Origin: JAICYJ01 sp963766445
Lineage (GTDB): Bacteria > Actinomycetota > Thermoleophilia > Gaiellales > JAICJC01
DNA length: 64,000 bases
Assembly (NCBI GenBank): GCA_963766445.1
Contig: CAVXZW010000015.1
Location: 124,001-188,000, forward strand
Direction of reading: 5' to 3'
Shown here one piece after another: positions 54,214 to 62,590 of the stretch. Numbering within the stretch: the stretch's first letter is position 1; each line of letters begins with the position of its first letter. Under the pieces are notes generated by a model. That model ran no database searches and was not told where the DNA came from. It worked only from the letters and a program-made list of their open reading frames with translations. Position numbers and translations under genes: made by a program.

Positions 54214-55658
54214 CTGGGGTCTGACTCTATCGCCGCCGCCCGCAGCACCGCCGCGACCAGACCGTCCACGTCGTGCGGATCGGCCTCGACCAGCGGCTCG
54301 ACGCCGAGCGCTCGCAGCGACCCGCTCGTGACCGGCCCGATCGAGACCGCCCGGATGGCTGCGAGGTCGGCCGGCGCCAGCGCTCCCAGCACGTTGTCGA
54401 CGGTCGACGACGACGTGAACGTGACCAGGTCGGACGCGACCACCGCCTCGCGATCGACCGGCTCTCGAAGCGTCCGGTAGAGGTGCAGCACATCCACCGC
54501 CGCTCCCCTCGCGCGCAGCTCGTCGGGCAGAGCCATTCGCGCGCCCTCCGCCGTCGCCACCAGCACCCGCGTGCCGCTGACGTCGCCCAGCGCGTCCGGC
54601 AGCGCGTCCGAGACGGCCTGCTGCGGCACCACGTCGGCGACGATGCCACGCGCCGCCAGCGCCTCGGCCGTGGCGCGGCCGACCGCCGCGACGGTCACCC
54701 CGTGCAGCGACCGTACGTCACCTGCCAGCAACCGCCCCACGCCGTTGGCACTGGTCAGGCAGACGATGTCGTACGACGCCAGGTCGGGCGGCCGGAAGGC
54801 GAGCGGCTCGATCGATATCCCGGGGGCCTCCACCACCTGCGCCCCGAGCTCGGACAGGCGCGCGGCCAGCCCGCTGGCCTGTGCCCGCGCCCGCGTCACC
54901 ACCACGCGCAGCCCGAACAGCGGCCGCCGCTCGTACCAGGCCAGCTGCTCGCGGAGCGACGCGACGGCGCCGACCAGCGTGATCGCGGGGGCCGGGAGGT
55001 CCGCCGCCGCCTCGGCGATCTCGGACAGCGGCGCCACCACCGTCCGCTGCCCGGGGCGGGTGCCGTGGGAGATCACCGCGGCCGGGGTATCCCCGGGCAT
55101 GCCCTGCTCGATCAGGCGGGCCGCGTTCGCCTGAAGCGCGCGCACGCCCATCAGGAACACCAGCGTGCCCGGCGTGGACGCGAGCGAGGCCCAGTCCAGG
55201 TCGCTCTCCGGCTTGGTGGGATCCTCGTGGCCGGTGACGACCGTGAACTGGGCGGCGACCCCGCGCTGGGTGACTGGGATGCCCGCGTAGGCCGGGACGG
55301 CGTAGGCCGACGAGATGCCGGGCACCACCTCCCAGTCGATGCCCGCCTGCGCCAGCACCTGGGCCTCCTCGCCGCCACGGCCGAAGACGAACGGATCTCC
55401 GCCCTTCAGCCGCACGACGCAGGAATGCCGGCCGGCCAGCTCCACCAGCAGCGCGTTGATCTGATCCTGGGAGAGGGCATGTCGGTCGGGCTCCTTGCCG
55501 GCGTAGACCCGCTTCGCGGATGCCGGCGCGAGCGCCACGATCCGGGGGTCGGCCAGCCGGTCGTAGACCAGCGCGTCGCAGCGGCCCAGCAGCTCCCGCC
55601 CGCGCACCGTCAGCAGCCCGGGATCGCCCGGCCCGGCACCCACCAGGTACACGGTCAC
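54210..55658 (-). CDS. cobA/hemD: Fused uroporphyrinogen-III C-methyltransferase / uroporphyrinogen-III synthase
   Basis: Bifunctional tetrapyrrole enzyme of 482 residues. Residues 1-245 are the SUMT domain: VYLVGAGPGDPGLLTVRG, ALVYDRL, VRLKGGDPFVFGRGGEE, VVPGISSAYAVPAYAGIPVTQRG. Residues about 255-482 are HemD-like: RVVVTRARAQASGLAARLSELGAQVVEAP, YDIVCLTSANGVGRLL, and LVTFTSSSTVDNVL. This links sirohaem/cobalamin and haem branches in one protein, a known fusion in Gram-positive bacteria. GTG 55658 (VTVYLVGAG) is preferred over the frame opening because it forms a GTGA overlap with hemC. Confidence 0.9.
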   Translation of the reverse strand: MTVYLVGAGPGDPGLLTVRGRELLGRCDALVYDRLADPRIVALAPASAKRVYAGKEPDRHALSQDQINALLVELAGRHSCVVRLKGGDPFVFGRGGEEAQVLAQAGIDWEVVPGISSAYAVPAYAGIPVTQRGVAAQFTVVTGHEDPTKPESDLDWASLASTPGTLVFLMGVRALQANAARLIEQGMPGDTPAAVISHGTRPGQRTVVAPLSEIAEAAADLPAPAITLVGAVASLREQLAWYERRPLFGLRVVVTRARAQASGLAARLSELGAQVVEAPGISIEPLAFRPPDLASYDIVCLTSANGVGRLLAGDVRSLHGVTVAAVGRATAEALAARGIVADVVPQQAVSDALPDALGDVSGTRVLVATAEGARMALPDELRARGAAVDVLHLYRTLREPVDREAVVASDLVTFTSSSTVDNVLGALAPADLAAIRAVSIGPVTSGSLRALGVEPLVEADPHDVDGLVAAVLRAAAIESDPR

Positions 55659-56413
55659 GGCGCCACCCACGACTGCACCTGCAGCTCGCCCCGCTCGAAC
55701 CAGGAGTACGCCGCCACCGGCACCGTGCAGCCGCCGCCCAGCTCCGCTACCCGGGCGCGCTCGGCATCCACGCGCCGGTGCGACGGCGGATGGTCGAGCG
55801 ACGACACCAGCTCCGCCTCGCCACTTCGTACCTGCAGCGCCAGGGCGCCCTGCCCGGCCTCGGGCACGAACACGGACGGATCGAACAGGAACCCGATGCG
55901 GCTGAGCAGACCCAGCCGCACCAGCCCGGCGGCGGCCAGCACGATCGCGTCGGCCTCGCCCGCGTCCAGCTTTCGCAGCCGCGTGTCCACATTGCCGCGC
56001 AGCGGCACCACCTCGAGGTCGGGCCGCAGGACGCCCAGCAGGCCTGCCCGCCGCGCCGATGACGTGCCGATACGGGCGCCTGCGGGGATCTCGGCCAGCG
56101 AGCCGTACGGCCCGCAGCAGGCATCCCGCGGGTCCTCACGCTCGGGCACGGCGCCGATCTCGAGGCCGGCCGGCATGTCGCCGGTGAGATCCTTCGCGCT
56201 GTGCACCGCCACGTCGATGCGGCCGTCCAGCAGCGCCTGCTCGATCTCGCGGGTGAACACCGCCCGCCCGTCGCCGATCTGGTCGTAGCGGCGCTCGCGA
56301 TCGCGGTCGCCGGCCGTCTCGATCACGACCAGCTCGGCGTCGCCCAGCCGGTCCGCCACCCACCCTGCCTGGGCCCGAGCCAGCGCGCTGCCGCGCGTGC
56401 CCAGCCGGATCAC
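55655..56413 (-). CDS. hemC: Porphobilinogen deaminase (hydroxymethylbilane synthase), short form
   Basis: Polymerises four porphobilinogens for haem synthesis. The opening IRLGTRGSALARAQAGWVAD, VAVHSAKDLTGDMPAGLEIG, and PLRGNVDTRLRKLDAGEADAIVLAAAGLVRLG (cofactor-binding Arg residues) are present. The cofactor Cys lies in ELGGGCTVPVAAYS. At 252 residues it lacks most of the C-terminal third domain after this Cys, compared with about 310 for typical HemC. The GTG start overlaps the hemA stop, and the stop overlaps cobA/hemD. Confidence 0.9.
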   Translation of the reverse strand: MIRLGTRGSALARAQAGWVADRLGDAELVVIETAGDRDRERRYDQIGDGRAVFTREIEQALLDGRIDVAVHSAKDLTGDMPAGLEIGAVPEREDPRDACCGPYGSLAEIPAGARIGTSSARRAGLLGVLRPDLEVVPLRGNVDTRLRKLDAGEADAIVLAAAGLVRLGLLSRIGFLFDPSVFVPEAGQGALALQVRSGEAELVSSLDHPPSHRRVDAERARVAELGGGCTVPVAAYSWFERGELQVQSWVAP

Positions 56414-57669
56414 GGCCGTGAGCTGAGGCCGAACAGCTCGTTCATGGCGGCCACGTGCGCGGCGTCGCCGCGCTCGGCGGCGAGCTCCTTGAGGCGCACG
56501 GTGGGCCGGTGCAGCAGTTTGTTCAGCATGCTGCGGGTGAGCTGGTCGACGCGCTCGCGGTCGGCCTCGGTGAGCGACTCCCAGCGGCCGTCCATGCGCT
56601 CGAGCTCGTCGCGGCGGATCTGCTCGGCCAGCGCCCGCAGCTGCGTGATCGCCGGCACCACCTCGAGCGCGGCCAGCCAGCTGCGGAACTCGTTGGCCTG
56701 CACGGCCACGATCGCGTAGGCCTGCGCTGCCTCGACCTGGCGCAGGCCGATGTTGTGCAGCACCGTCTCCTCGAGGTCATCGATGTTGACCAGCGTGACA
56801 CCCTCGACCTCCGAGACGGCCGGATCGATGTCCCGGGGCAGTGCCAGGTCGACCAGCACGCGGCGGCCGGGGGGAACGTCGCCGGGCCCGATCAGGTAGG
56901 AATCCGACACCGTCGAGCTGATCACCACGTCGGCCTGCGCAACCGCCTCGGCCAGCCGGTCGAGGGGGACGCAGGTGCCGTTGAACCGATCGGCCAGCGC
57001 GGCGCCGCGCTCGCGGCTGCGGTTGGCGACCACGATCTCGACGCCGCCCCGCGAGGCCAGGTTCTGGGCGACCAGCTCGGCCACCTTGCCCGCCCCCACG
57101 ATCAGCACGCGGGCGCCGCCGAGGTCGCCGAGGCGCTCCCGCACCAGCTCGGCGGCGACGGATGCAACCGACGCGTTCGAGCGGCCGATCGCGGTCTCGT
57201 TGCGGACGCGCTTGCCAGCCTCGAGCGCCTCGTGGAACAGCCGGTTGGAGACGGTGCCGGTCGATCCCATCTCCAGGGCGTGCTGGTAGGACTCGCGGAT
57301 CTGAGCCAGGATCTGGGCCTCGCCCGGCACCAGCGAGTCGAGGCCGCCGGCCACCTCGAACAGGTGCTCGGCCGCGTCGCCGCCCTCGCGCACGTACAGC
57401 AGCGGCTCGAGTGCGCTCTCGCTGCGGTGCGCGTAGTCGGCCAGCCGCCGCAGCGCCGCCTCGCGCATCGCTTCCGGATCCGACCCCACCATGTACAGCT
57501 CGCAGCGGTTGCAGGTGGAGAGCCCGACCGCCTCGATCACCGCGTCCTCGGCGATCACCGCCTCGATCAGCCGCTGTCCGTGAGCCTGTGCCGCCAGCTG
57601 CTCGCGCACCGCGATCGGGGCATGCCGGTGGCTGGTGCCGACCAGCAGCAGATGCACCTGGTCAGGCAT
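56410..57669 (-). CDS. hemA: Glutamyl-tRNA reductase
   Basis: First committed enzyme of C5-pathway tetrapyrrole synthesis. 419 residues: LLVGTSHRHAPIAVREQLA, the catalytic Cys in VGLSTCNRCELYMV near residue 51, LVPGEAQILAQIRESYQHA, the NADPH motif VLIVGAGKVAELVAQNLASRG, DLALPRDIDPAV, and the C-terminal dimerisation region LLHRPTVRLKELA. The ATG at 57669 overlaps the small CcmD-like gene. It is upstream of hemC and cobA/hemD in one unit. Confidence 0.94.
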   Translation of the reverse strand: MPDQVHLLLVGTSHRHAPIAVREQLAAQAHGQRLIEAVIAEDAVIEAVGLSTCNRCELYMVGSDPEAMREAALRRLADYAHRSESALEPLLYVREGGDAAEHLFEVAGGLDSLVPGEAQILAQIRESYQHALEMGSTGTVSNRLFHEALEAGKRVRNETAIGRSNASVASVAAELVRERLGDLGGARVLIVGAGKVAELVAQNLASRGGVEIVVANRSRERGAALADRFNGTCVPLDRLAEAVAQADVVISSTVSDSYLIGPGDVPPGRRVLVDLALPRDIDPAVSEVEGVTLVNIDDLEETVLHNIGLRQVEAAQAYAIVAVQANEFRSWLAALEVVPAITQLRALAEQIRRDELERMDGRWESLTEADRERVDQLTRSMLNKLLHRPTVRLKELAAERGDAAHVAAMNELFGLSSRP

Positions 57670-57826
57670 CGCTGGCCGCCCTGCGTTCCATCAGCGCCGC
57701 GATCTCGTCCAGCTGCCGCTCCATCCGCCCCATCTTGGCGTTGAGGATGCCGATGTAGGCCAGCGTCACGACCCACGCCAGCCCGTAGACGGCGGCCACC
57801 GACTTGACCGCGAACTCGTCGATCAC
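57662..57826 (-). CDS. Small CcmD-like membrane protein
   Basis: A 54-residue protein from GTG 57826: one transmembrane helix (VAAVYGLAWVVTLAYIGIL), then a charged amphipathic tail (NAKMGRMERQLDEIAALMERRAA). Size, topology and position right after ccmC match CcmD, the small subunit that stabilises the CcmABC haem-release complex. The start overlaps the ccmC stop (GTGA) and the end overlaps the hemA start by 8 bases. Confidence 0.75.
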   Translation of the reverse strand: MIDEFAVKSVAAVYGLAWVVTLAYIGILNAKMGRMERQLDEIAALMERRAASDA

Positions 57827-58533
57827 GCTTCGCCCCCGGCCAGCCGGCGGATGGCGCGCAGGCGGTCGTCGATCCGCTTGCCGCGCAGCTCGATCAGGTA
57901 CATGGTCACCGACAGCGTGATCATCGCCGCCAGCGCCACCAGGAACGTCAGGAACATGCTGCCGTCCATGTTGGCACCGTTCTCGTTGAAGGTGATTGGA
58001 TGGATCAGGTCGTTGGTCTGGGCGACGTGCACGCCGATCACCGACAGCGGGATCAGGCCCACGCCCAGCACCGCGTAGACGGCCGAGAAGGTGGCCCGGC
58101 GCTCACCCGCCTCGACCGAGAAGCGCAACATGAAGTAGGCGCAGTTGAACAGGAAAATGATCAGGAACGTGGTCAGCTGGGTATCGCCCCAGAACCACCA
58201 CGTGCCCCAGGCGATGTTGGCCCAGATCGAGCCGGTGACGAGCGTCAGCGAGCCGAAGATCACGCCCAGGTGCATGGGCACGTAGCTCTTCAGGTCGAGC
58301 GACATGTCGCGCGTCAGGAGGAAGCGGGCGCCGTTCACCGCTCCCCACGTGAACAGGAAGTACGTCGTCAGCGCGATCGGCACGTGGAAGTAGAAGATGC
58401 GCTGCGAGTAGCCCTCGCTGACGTCGGTGGGGACGTAGAAAAAGATCATCGCCAGGGCCAGCGCCATCAGCAGCGCCGCCGCCGTGGCGGCGGCAGTGGC
58501 CCGGTCCGGGCGGGCCCTGTGCGAGCCGTTCAC
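57823..58533 (-). CDS. ccmC: Haem transporter/handling protein CcmC (cytochrome c biogenesis)
   Basis: Six-helix membrane protein, 236 residues, that presents haem in cytochrome c maturation. The tryptophan-rich motif is WANIAWGTWWFWGDTQLTTFLI near residue 108. Conserved haem-ligand His candidates are in FYFHVPIALT and VIGVHVAQTNDL. It follows ccmB with a 6-bp gap and precedes the CcmD-like gene. Confidence 0.9.
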   Translation of the reverse strand: MNGSHRARPDRATAAATAAALLMALALAMIFFYVPTDVSEGYSQRIFYFHVPIALTTYFLFTWGAVNGARFLLTRDMSLDLKSYVPMHLGVIFGSLTLVTGSIWANIAWGTWWFWGDTQLTTFLIIFLFNCAYFMLRFSVEAGERRATFSAVYAVLGVGLIPLSVIGVHVAQTNDLIHPITFNENGANMDGSMFLTFLVALAAMITLSVTMYLIELRGKRIDDRLRAIRRLAGGEA

Positions 58534-58539
58534 CAGCGT

Positions 58540-59217
58540 TCAGTCCTCCACGACGTACTCGAAAAGCGCCCAGCCCAAGAGCGCAAAGATCGTATCATAG
58601 AGAGCCAGAAACCCGAGTCCCTGAAGTGCGCCCAAACCGCCATTTTGCGGGGGAATTGAGTCCACCGACATGCGCACTGCAACGCTCACAAGCGGCAGCG
58701 CGAAGGGCAGGAACAGCACCGGCAGCAGCACCTCGCGGGCGCGCACGTTGGAGACCAGGCCGGCCAGCAGCGCGCCCAGCATGGCAACGCCCAGGTCGGC
58801 CAGCGCCAGCGCCGCGGCCAGCACGGCCAGCGACGGCGACCGGCCGTCCTGGAGGAAGAACAGCCAGAACAGCGGCAGCGCCACCGCCTGCGTCACGCCC
58901 AGGAACAGGAAGGTGGCGCTGGCCCGCGCGGCCCAGATCGCGGAGCGGTCGGCGGGGGCCGACAGCAGGCCGTCCCAGATGCCGTGCTCGCGCTCCTGGG
59001 CGAAGCTGCGCACCAGCGCCAGCATCGACGTGAACACCACCACCACCCACAGCAGGCCGGTGGCGGCGCGGGTGCCGCCGGCCAGGCGCTCGCCGCCCAG
59101 CCCCAGCCGCACCAGCACCAGCGCTCCCACCACGAACACCACCATGGCGGGCACCAGCTCGCGGCCGCGCAGCTCCAGCAGCAGGTCCTTGCGAAGCAGC
59201 GCCCGGTAGGCCCTCAT
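58540..59217 (-). CDS. ccmB: Haem exporter subunit CcmB
   Basis: Membrane subunit of the CcmAB ABC system, 225 residues with six helices. The opening RALLRKDLLLELRGRELVPAMVVFVVGALVLV, LVRSFAQEREHGIWDGLLSAPADRSAIWAAR, and LVSNVRAREVLLPVLFLPFALPLV are characteristic. The last 30 codons (58560-58660) are noticeably less GC-rich than the surroundings. The start overlaps ccmA (ATGA). Confidence 0.9.
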   Translation of the reverse strand: MRAYRALLRKDLLLELRGRELVPAMVVFVVGALVLVRLGLGGERLAGGTRAATGLLWVVVVFTSMLALVRSFAQEREHGIWDGLLSAPADRSAIWAARASATFLFLGVTQAVALPLFWLFFLQDGRSPSLAVLAAALALADLGVAMLGALLAGLVSNVRAREVLLPVLFLPFALPLVSVAVRMSVDSIPPQNGGLGALQGLGFLALYDTIFALLGWALFEYVVED

Positions 59218-59852
59218 GCCGCCTTGCCCGCCGCCAGCCGCAGCCGGGCGTGCTCCAGCCCGGCGAACCAGTCCGGCTCGTGTGTGGCGATCACGGCCGC
59301 GCCCTGGTGCGCGGCCAGCACGCCGCGCAGGCGCTCACGACCGTCCTCGTCGAGCCCGGTGGTGGGCTCGTCCAGCAGCAACAGCGAGGGTGAGTGCAGC
59401 ATCGCCCGCGCCAGCCCCAGCCGCTGGCGCAGGCCGCGCGACAACTCGCCGGCCGCGTCCCCGCCGCGGCCGTCGAGCCCGGCCAGGTCGAGCACCTGCT
59501 CGATCCGCTCCGGGCCCACACCGTACAGTGCCGCATACAGCTCCAGGTTCTCGCGCGCGGTCAGCACGGGATAGACCAGCGGCTCGTGCCCGACGTACCC
59601 GATGGCGGGGCGCACCTTGCGAGCGTCACGCGGCAGCAGGTAGCCGTCGATCGCCACCTCGCCGGCGTGAGGACGCAGCACCGTTGCCAACACGCGCAAC
59701 AGCGTCGTCTTGCCGGCGCCGTTGCCTCCGGTCAGGAGCAGCCGCTCACCCGGCGCGACCGTCAGGCTGACCGCGTCCAGCGCCACCCGCTCGCCGTAGC
59801 GGCGGGTAAGGCCGTCGCAGCGCACGGCCGGCGCACGCTCAGGCGAGGACAT
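59214..59852 (-). CDS. ccmA: Haem exporter ATP-binding protein CcmA
   Basis: ABC ATPase, 212 residues. Walker A LTGGNGAGKTTLLRVLATV near residue 40, signature GELSRGLRQRLGLARAML, Walker B LLLLDEPTTGLDEDG, and the switch His in VIATHEPDW. Context with ccmB, ccmC and a CcmD-like gene assigns it to cytochrome c maturation. The start overlaps the end of the prenyltransferase gene by 14 bases. Confidence 0.9.
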   Translation of the reverse strand: MSSPERAPAVRCDGLTRRYGERVALDAVSLTVAPGERLLLTGGNGAGKTTLLRVLATVLRPHAGEVAIDGYLLPRDARKVRPAIGYVGHEPLVYPVLTARENLELYAALYGVGPERIEQVLDLAGLDGRGGDAAGELSRGLRQRLGLARAMLHSPSLLLLDEPTTGLDEDGRERLRGVLAAHQGAAVIATHEPDWFAGLEHARLRLAAGKAA

Positions 59853-60696
59853 CGGCCAGCACCCCGGCCAGAAAGACGACCGAGATGACGCCGTTCAGCG
59901 TGAAGAAGGCGACGTTGACGCGAGACAGGTCGTCGGGGTGGACGATCGAGTTCTCATAGCCGAGCAGCGCCGCCACAGCGGCCAGCCCCAGGTAGTAGAA
60001 CGGGCCCAGGCCCAGCGACACGCCCACGGCGATCAGCAGGCAGACGGCGAGCAGGTGACAGATCCGCGTGACCATCAGCGCGGGACCGATCCCGAACCGT
60101 GCCGGCAGCGAGTACAGCCCTTCGCGGCGATCGAAGTCGACGTCCCCGGTGGCGTAGATCACGTCGAACCCGCCGATCCAGAGCGCCACCGCGAACCACA
60201 GCAGGAACGGCGCCAGGTCGGCGTCTCCGCTGACGGCCAGCCAGGCACCGATCGGGGCGAGCCCGGTGGACAGGCCCAGCGCGAGGTGGCAGAGCCAGGT
60301 GAAGCGCTTGGTGTAAGGGTAGAGCACGAACGCCAGCACCGGGATCGGCCACAGCCACCGCACGATCGGGTCGAGCTGCCAGGTGGCGAACAGGAACACG
60401 GCCAGCGCCAGCCCGCAGAAGGCCAGCACCTGGATGTTGGACAGCAGCCCACTCGGGATCTCGCGCGCGGCGGTGCGCGGGTTGCGGGCGTCGATCTCGG
60501 CGTCGATCAGACGGTTCAGCGCCATGGCCAGGCTGCGGGCGCCCACCATCGCCAGCGTCACCCAGCCCAGCGTGGCCGCCGACGGCACCGCGCCGATCGA
60601 CAGGATGGCGCCCACGAAGGCAAATGGCAGCGCGAAGATGGTGTGCTCGAACTTGACCAGCGACACGAATCGCCGGGCGGTGACGGCCGTGGTCAC
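59839..60696 (-). CDS. UbiA-family prenyltransferase (quinone or haem side-chain synthesis)
   Basis: Integral membrane prenyltransferase, 285 residues with eight or nine helices. The first Asp-rich motif is NRLIDAEIDARNPRTAAREIPSG near residue 68; the second is YATGDVDFDRREGLYSLPARFG near residue 185. The substrate could be a menaquinone precursor (MqnP/MenA/UbiA type). Protohaem farnesylation is less likely from the motifs. GTG 60696 overlaps the mogA stop (GTGA) and is preferred over the longer frame. Confidence 0.85.
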   Translation of the reverse strand: MTTAVTARRFVSLVKFEHTIFALPFAFVGAILSIGAVPSAATLGWVTLAMVGARSLAMALNRLIDAEIDARNPRTAAREIPSGLLSNIQVLAFCGLALAVFLFATWQLDPIVRWLWPIPVLAFVLYPYTKRFTWLCHLALGLSTGLAPIGAWLAVSGDADLAPFLLWFAVALWIGGFDVIYATGDVDFDRREGLYSLPARFGIGPALMVTRICHLLAVCLLIAVGVSLGLGPFYYLGLAAVAALLGYENSIVHPDDLSRVNVAFFTLNGVISVVFLAGVLADVLA

Positions 60697-61169
60697 GGGT
60701 GCTCCGTGGGTCGCGATGTGAGCAACTCGATGCCGTGACCGAGCGCCGGTGCGATCGCGTCGAAGCACTCGGCGCAGGCCCGCGGGCTGCCGGGAAAGTT
60801 GATGATCAGCGCGGCGCCGCGGATGCCGCTCGAGCCGCGCGAAAGCAGGCCGTGCGGCGACGCGCGGCGGGACACCTCGCGCATCGCCTCGTCGAGGCCC
60901 GGCGTGGGCCGCTCGACGACCGCGGCGGTGGCCTCGGGCGTGATGTCGCGTGGTGCGAACCCGGTGCCGCCGGTGGTCAGCACCAGCTCGGCCAGGCCGG
61001 CCAGCTGCTCGAGCGCGCCCGCGATCTGGTCGCGCTCATCGGCGACGGTACGCCGCTCGACCACCTCAAACCCGGCGGACGCGGCCCGCTCCGCAAGCAC
61101 CTCGCCGCTCGTGTCCTCGCGCGCCCCGGACGCGACGCCATCTGACACCGTCAGCACCGCCGCCCTCAC
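60693..61169 (-). CDS. Molybdenum cofactor biosynthesis protein MogA/MoaB
   Basis: Adenylates molybdopterin before molybdate insertion. The 158-residue protein opens VRAAVLTVSDGVASGAREDTSG, then LVLTTGGTGFAPRDITPEAT (the GGTG motif near residue 70), and GAALIINFPGSPRACAECFDAI. GTG 61169 overlaps the moaC stop. MogA and MoaB cannot be separated from sequence alone. Confidence 0.88.
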   Translation of the reverse strand: MRAAVLTVSDGVASGAREDTSGEVLAERAASAGFEVVERRTVADERDQIAGALEQLAGLAELVLTTGGTGFAPRDITPEATAAVVERPTPGLDEAMREVSRRASPHGLLSRGSSGIRGAALIINFPGSPRACAECFDAIAPALGHGIELLTSRPTEHP

Positions 61170-61612
61170 TCCGGTCTCCGCCAGTGACCCGACTTGCCGC
61201 CGTCCTTCTCGAGCAGGCAGGCGCGATCGATCGTGATCGCCGGGTCGAGGCCCTTGGTCATGTCGTAGACGGTCAGCGCCGCCGCCAACACGGCGGTCAG
61301 CGCCTCCATCTCGACGCCGGTCTGGGCGGTGGTCTCGGCTGCGGCCGTGATCGTGACGCCGTCCGCGACGACCACCGGGGTCACGTCCACGCGCGTCAAC
61401 GGCAGCGGATGGCACAGCGGCACGATGTCGGGCGTGCGCTTTGCCGCCATGATCCCGGCCACGCGCGCCACCGCCAGCACGTCGCCCTTGGGCAGGCTGC
61501 CGGCCACGATCCGGTCACGCACCTCGTCGCCGATGGTCACGTGCGCAACCGCAACCGCGCGCCGCTTGCTGACGGGCTTGTCGCCCACGTCGATCATGCG
61601 GATCTCCGACAT
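61166..61612 (-). CDS. moaC: Cyclic pyranopterin monophosphate synthase accessory protein MoaC
   Basis: Converts the MoaA product to cyclic pyranopterin monophosphate. 148 residues with MIDVGDKPVSKRRAVAVAHV, GIMAAKRTPDIVPLCHPLPLTRVDV, and AAETTAQTGVEMEALTAVLAAALTVYDMTK, which holds the catalytic residues, plus LLEKDGGKSG at the end. A TAGACT box lies 7 nt before the ATG, so this is probably the first, leaderless gene of the 11-gene unit down to 53395. Confidence 0.93.
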   Translation of the reverse strand: MSEIRMIDVGDKPVSKRRAVAVAHVTIGDEVRDRIVAGSLPKGDVLAVARVAGIMAAKRTPDIVPLCHPLPLTRVDVTPVVVADGVTITAAAETTAQTGVEMEALTAVLAAALTVYDMTKGLDPAITIDRACLLEKDGGKSGHWRRPE

Positions 61613-61619
61613 CGCGCGA

Positions 61620-61625
61620 AGTCTA
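61620..61625 (-). promoter_or_regulatory. -10 box (TAGACT) of the moaC-to-DUF62 unit, leaderless type
   Basis: The minus-strand TAGACT lies 7 nt before the moaC ATG at 61612. Confidence 0.6.
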
Positions 61626-61637
61626 CGGGCGCTGGGT

Positions 61638-62211
61638 CTAGCGGTGCCGGCGGTACTGCAGCTCGAGGATCCCGGTCTGTTGCAAGGCGGTGCTGGAGAT
61701 CAGGTCGAGCCGGTAGGACTTGGGCACGTCGTCGAACAGGAGGGTACCCTCGTCCGCCACGTAGGGGTGCAAGCCGAGGTGCCACTCGTCGATCAGGTCG
61801 AGCCGCATCAGCGACCGCCAGAGGCCGACGCCGCCCCAGACCACGATATGGCCCTCGCCGCCCAGCCTGAGCCGGTCGATCTCTTCTGTCGTGTCACCGG
61901 CGGCGATGGTGGTGTTGGCCCAGCCGGCGGTCTCCAGCGTCCGGGAGAAGACGACCTTGCGCCCGGCGTTCATGATGCCGGCCCACGGATGGCCGGGATT
62001 CTCCGGGAGGTTGGCGGCCATGCCCTCGTAGGCGGTGCGGCCCATGACGTGCAGCGTCCGCGCTCTCGAGAAAGTCGAGTGACTGCTCATCATCGCTCGC
62101 GCCACCCAGTTCGTCGAGCAGCTCAAAGCAGAAATCCCAGTATTCGGTGCCGCGGTCGGCAAGAAGGCCGTTGAGCGAGTAGTGGAACACCAACGCGATC
62201 AGCTTGCGCAT
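61638..62211 (-). CDS. Dihydrofolate-reductase-like (RibD C-terminal) protein (one frameshift)
   Basis: Small reductase-fold protein of about 190 residues. MRKLIALVFHYSLNGLLADRGTEYWDFC is the opening. Near 62068 the frame shifts to ARTLHVMGRTAYEGMAANLPENP, then KVVFSRTLETAGWANTTI, GGEGHIVVWGGVGLWRSLMRLDLIDEWHLGLHPYVADEG, the typical NADPH-binding half (WGG). An AAGGAG site precedes ATG 62211. It lies 1 bp after the VOC gene, so they are co-transcribed. The substrate is unknown. Confidence 0.8.
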
Positions 62212-62212
62212 C

Positions 62213-62590
62213 TCAAACTCCTTGATCTCGGGTCGTGAGCTCCAGCCGGTTGCCGAACGGGTCGTGCACGTAGAACCGGGCCGTGCCGGCGATCATGTCG
62301 TCCCACTCCACCGTGTACCCGGCCGCCTGCAGCCGCGCCGCCAGCGTCTCCAGCGCCGCCCGGTCTTCCGCATGCAGGGCCGGATGGGCCTTCGCGGACG
62401 GGGTGAACGGCTGGGCCACCCCCAGATGCAGCTGCTGCCCGCCGACCGCGAACCAGCAGCCGCCGCGCGCCGCCAGGGGCTCCGGCTTGTCCACCTCGGC
62501 CAGCTCCAGCAGCCCGCCGTAGAAGCTGCGGGCGGCCGGCTCACAGCCGGGCGGCGCCGCCACCTGCACGTGGTCGATGCCCGTGATCAC
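62213..62590 (-). CDS. VOC-family (glyoxalase-like) protein
   Basis: A 125-residue vicinal-oxygen-chelate protein: GIDHVQVAAPPGCEPAARSFYGGLLELAEVDKPEPLAARGGCWFAVGGQQLHLGV, then ARFYVHDPFGNRLELT. The metal-ligand pattern His (GIDHV), Glu/His (QLHLG) and Glu (RLELT) is present. GTG 62590 overlaps the trehalose synthase stop (GTGA). Substrate unknown. Confidence 0.8.
   Translation of the reverse strand: MITGIDHVQVAAPPGCEPAARSFYGGLLELAEVDKPEPLAARGGCWFAVGGQQLHLGVAQPFTPSAKAHPALHAEDRAALETLAARLQAAGYTVEWDDMIAGTARFYVHDPFGNRLELTTRDQGV

Noticed and set aside
58560..58660. Locally lower GC at the end of ccmB as a sign of transfer
   Set aside because: Only about 100 bp inside an otherwise normal gene with an intact frame; too short to support transfer.
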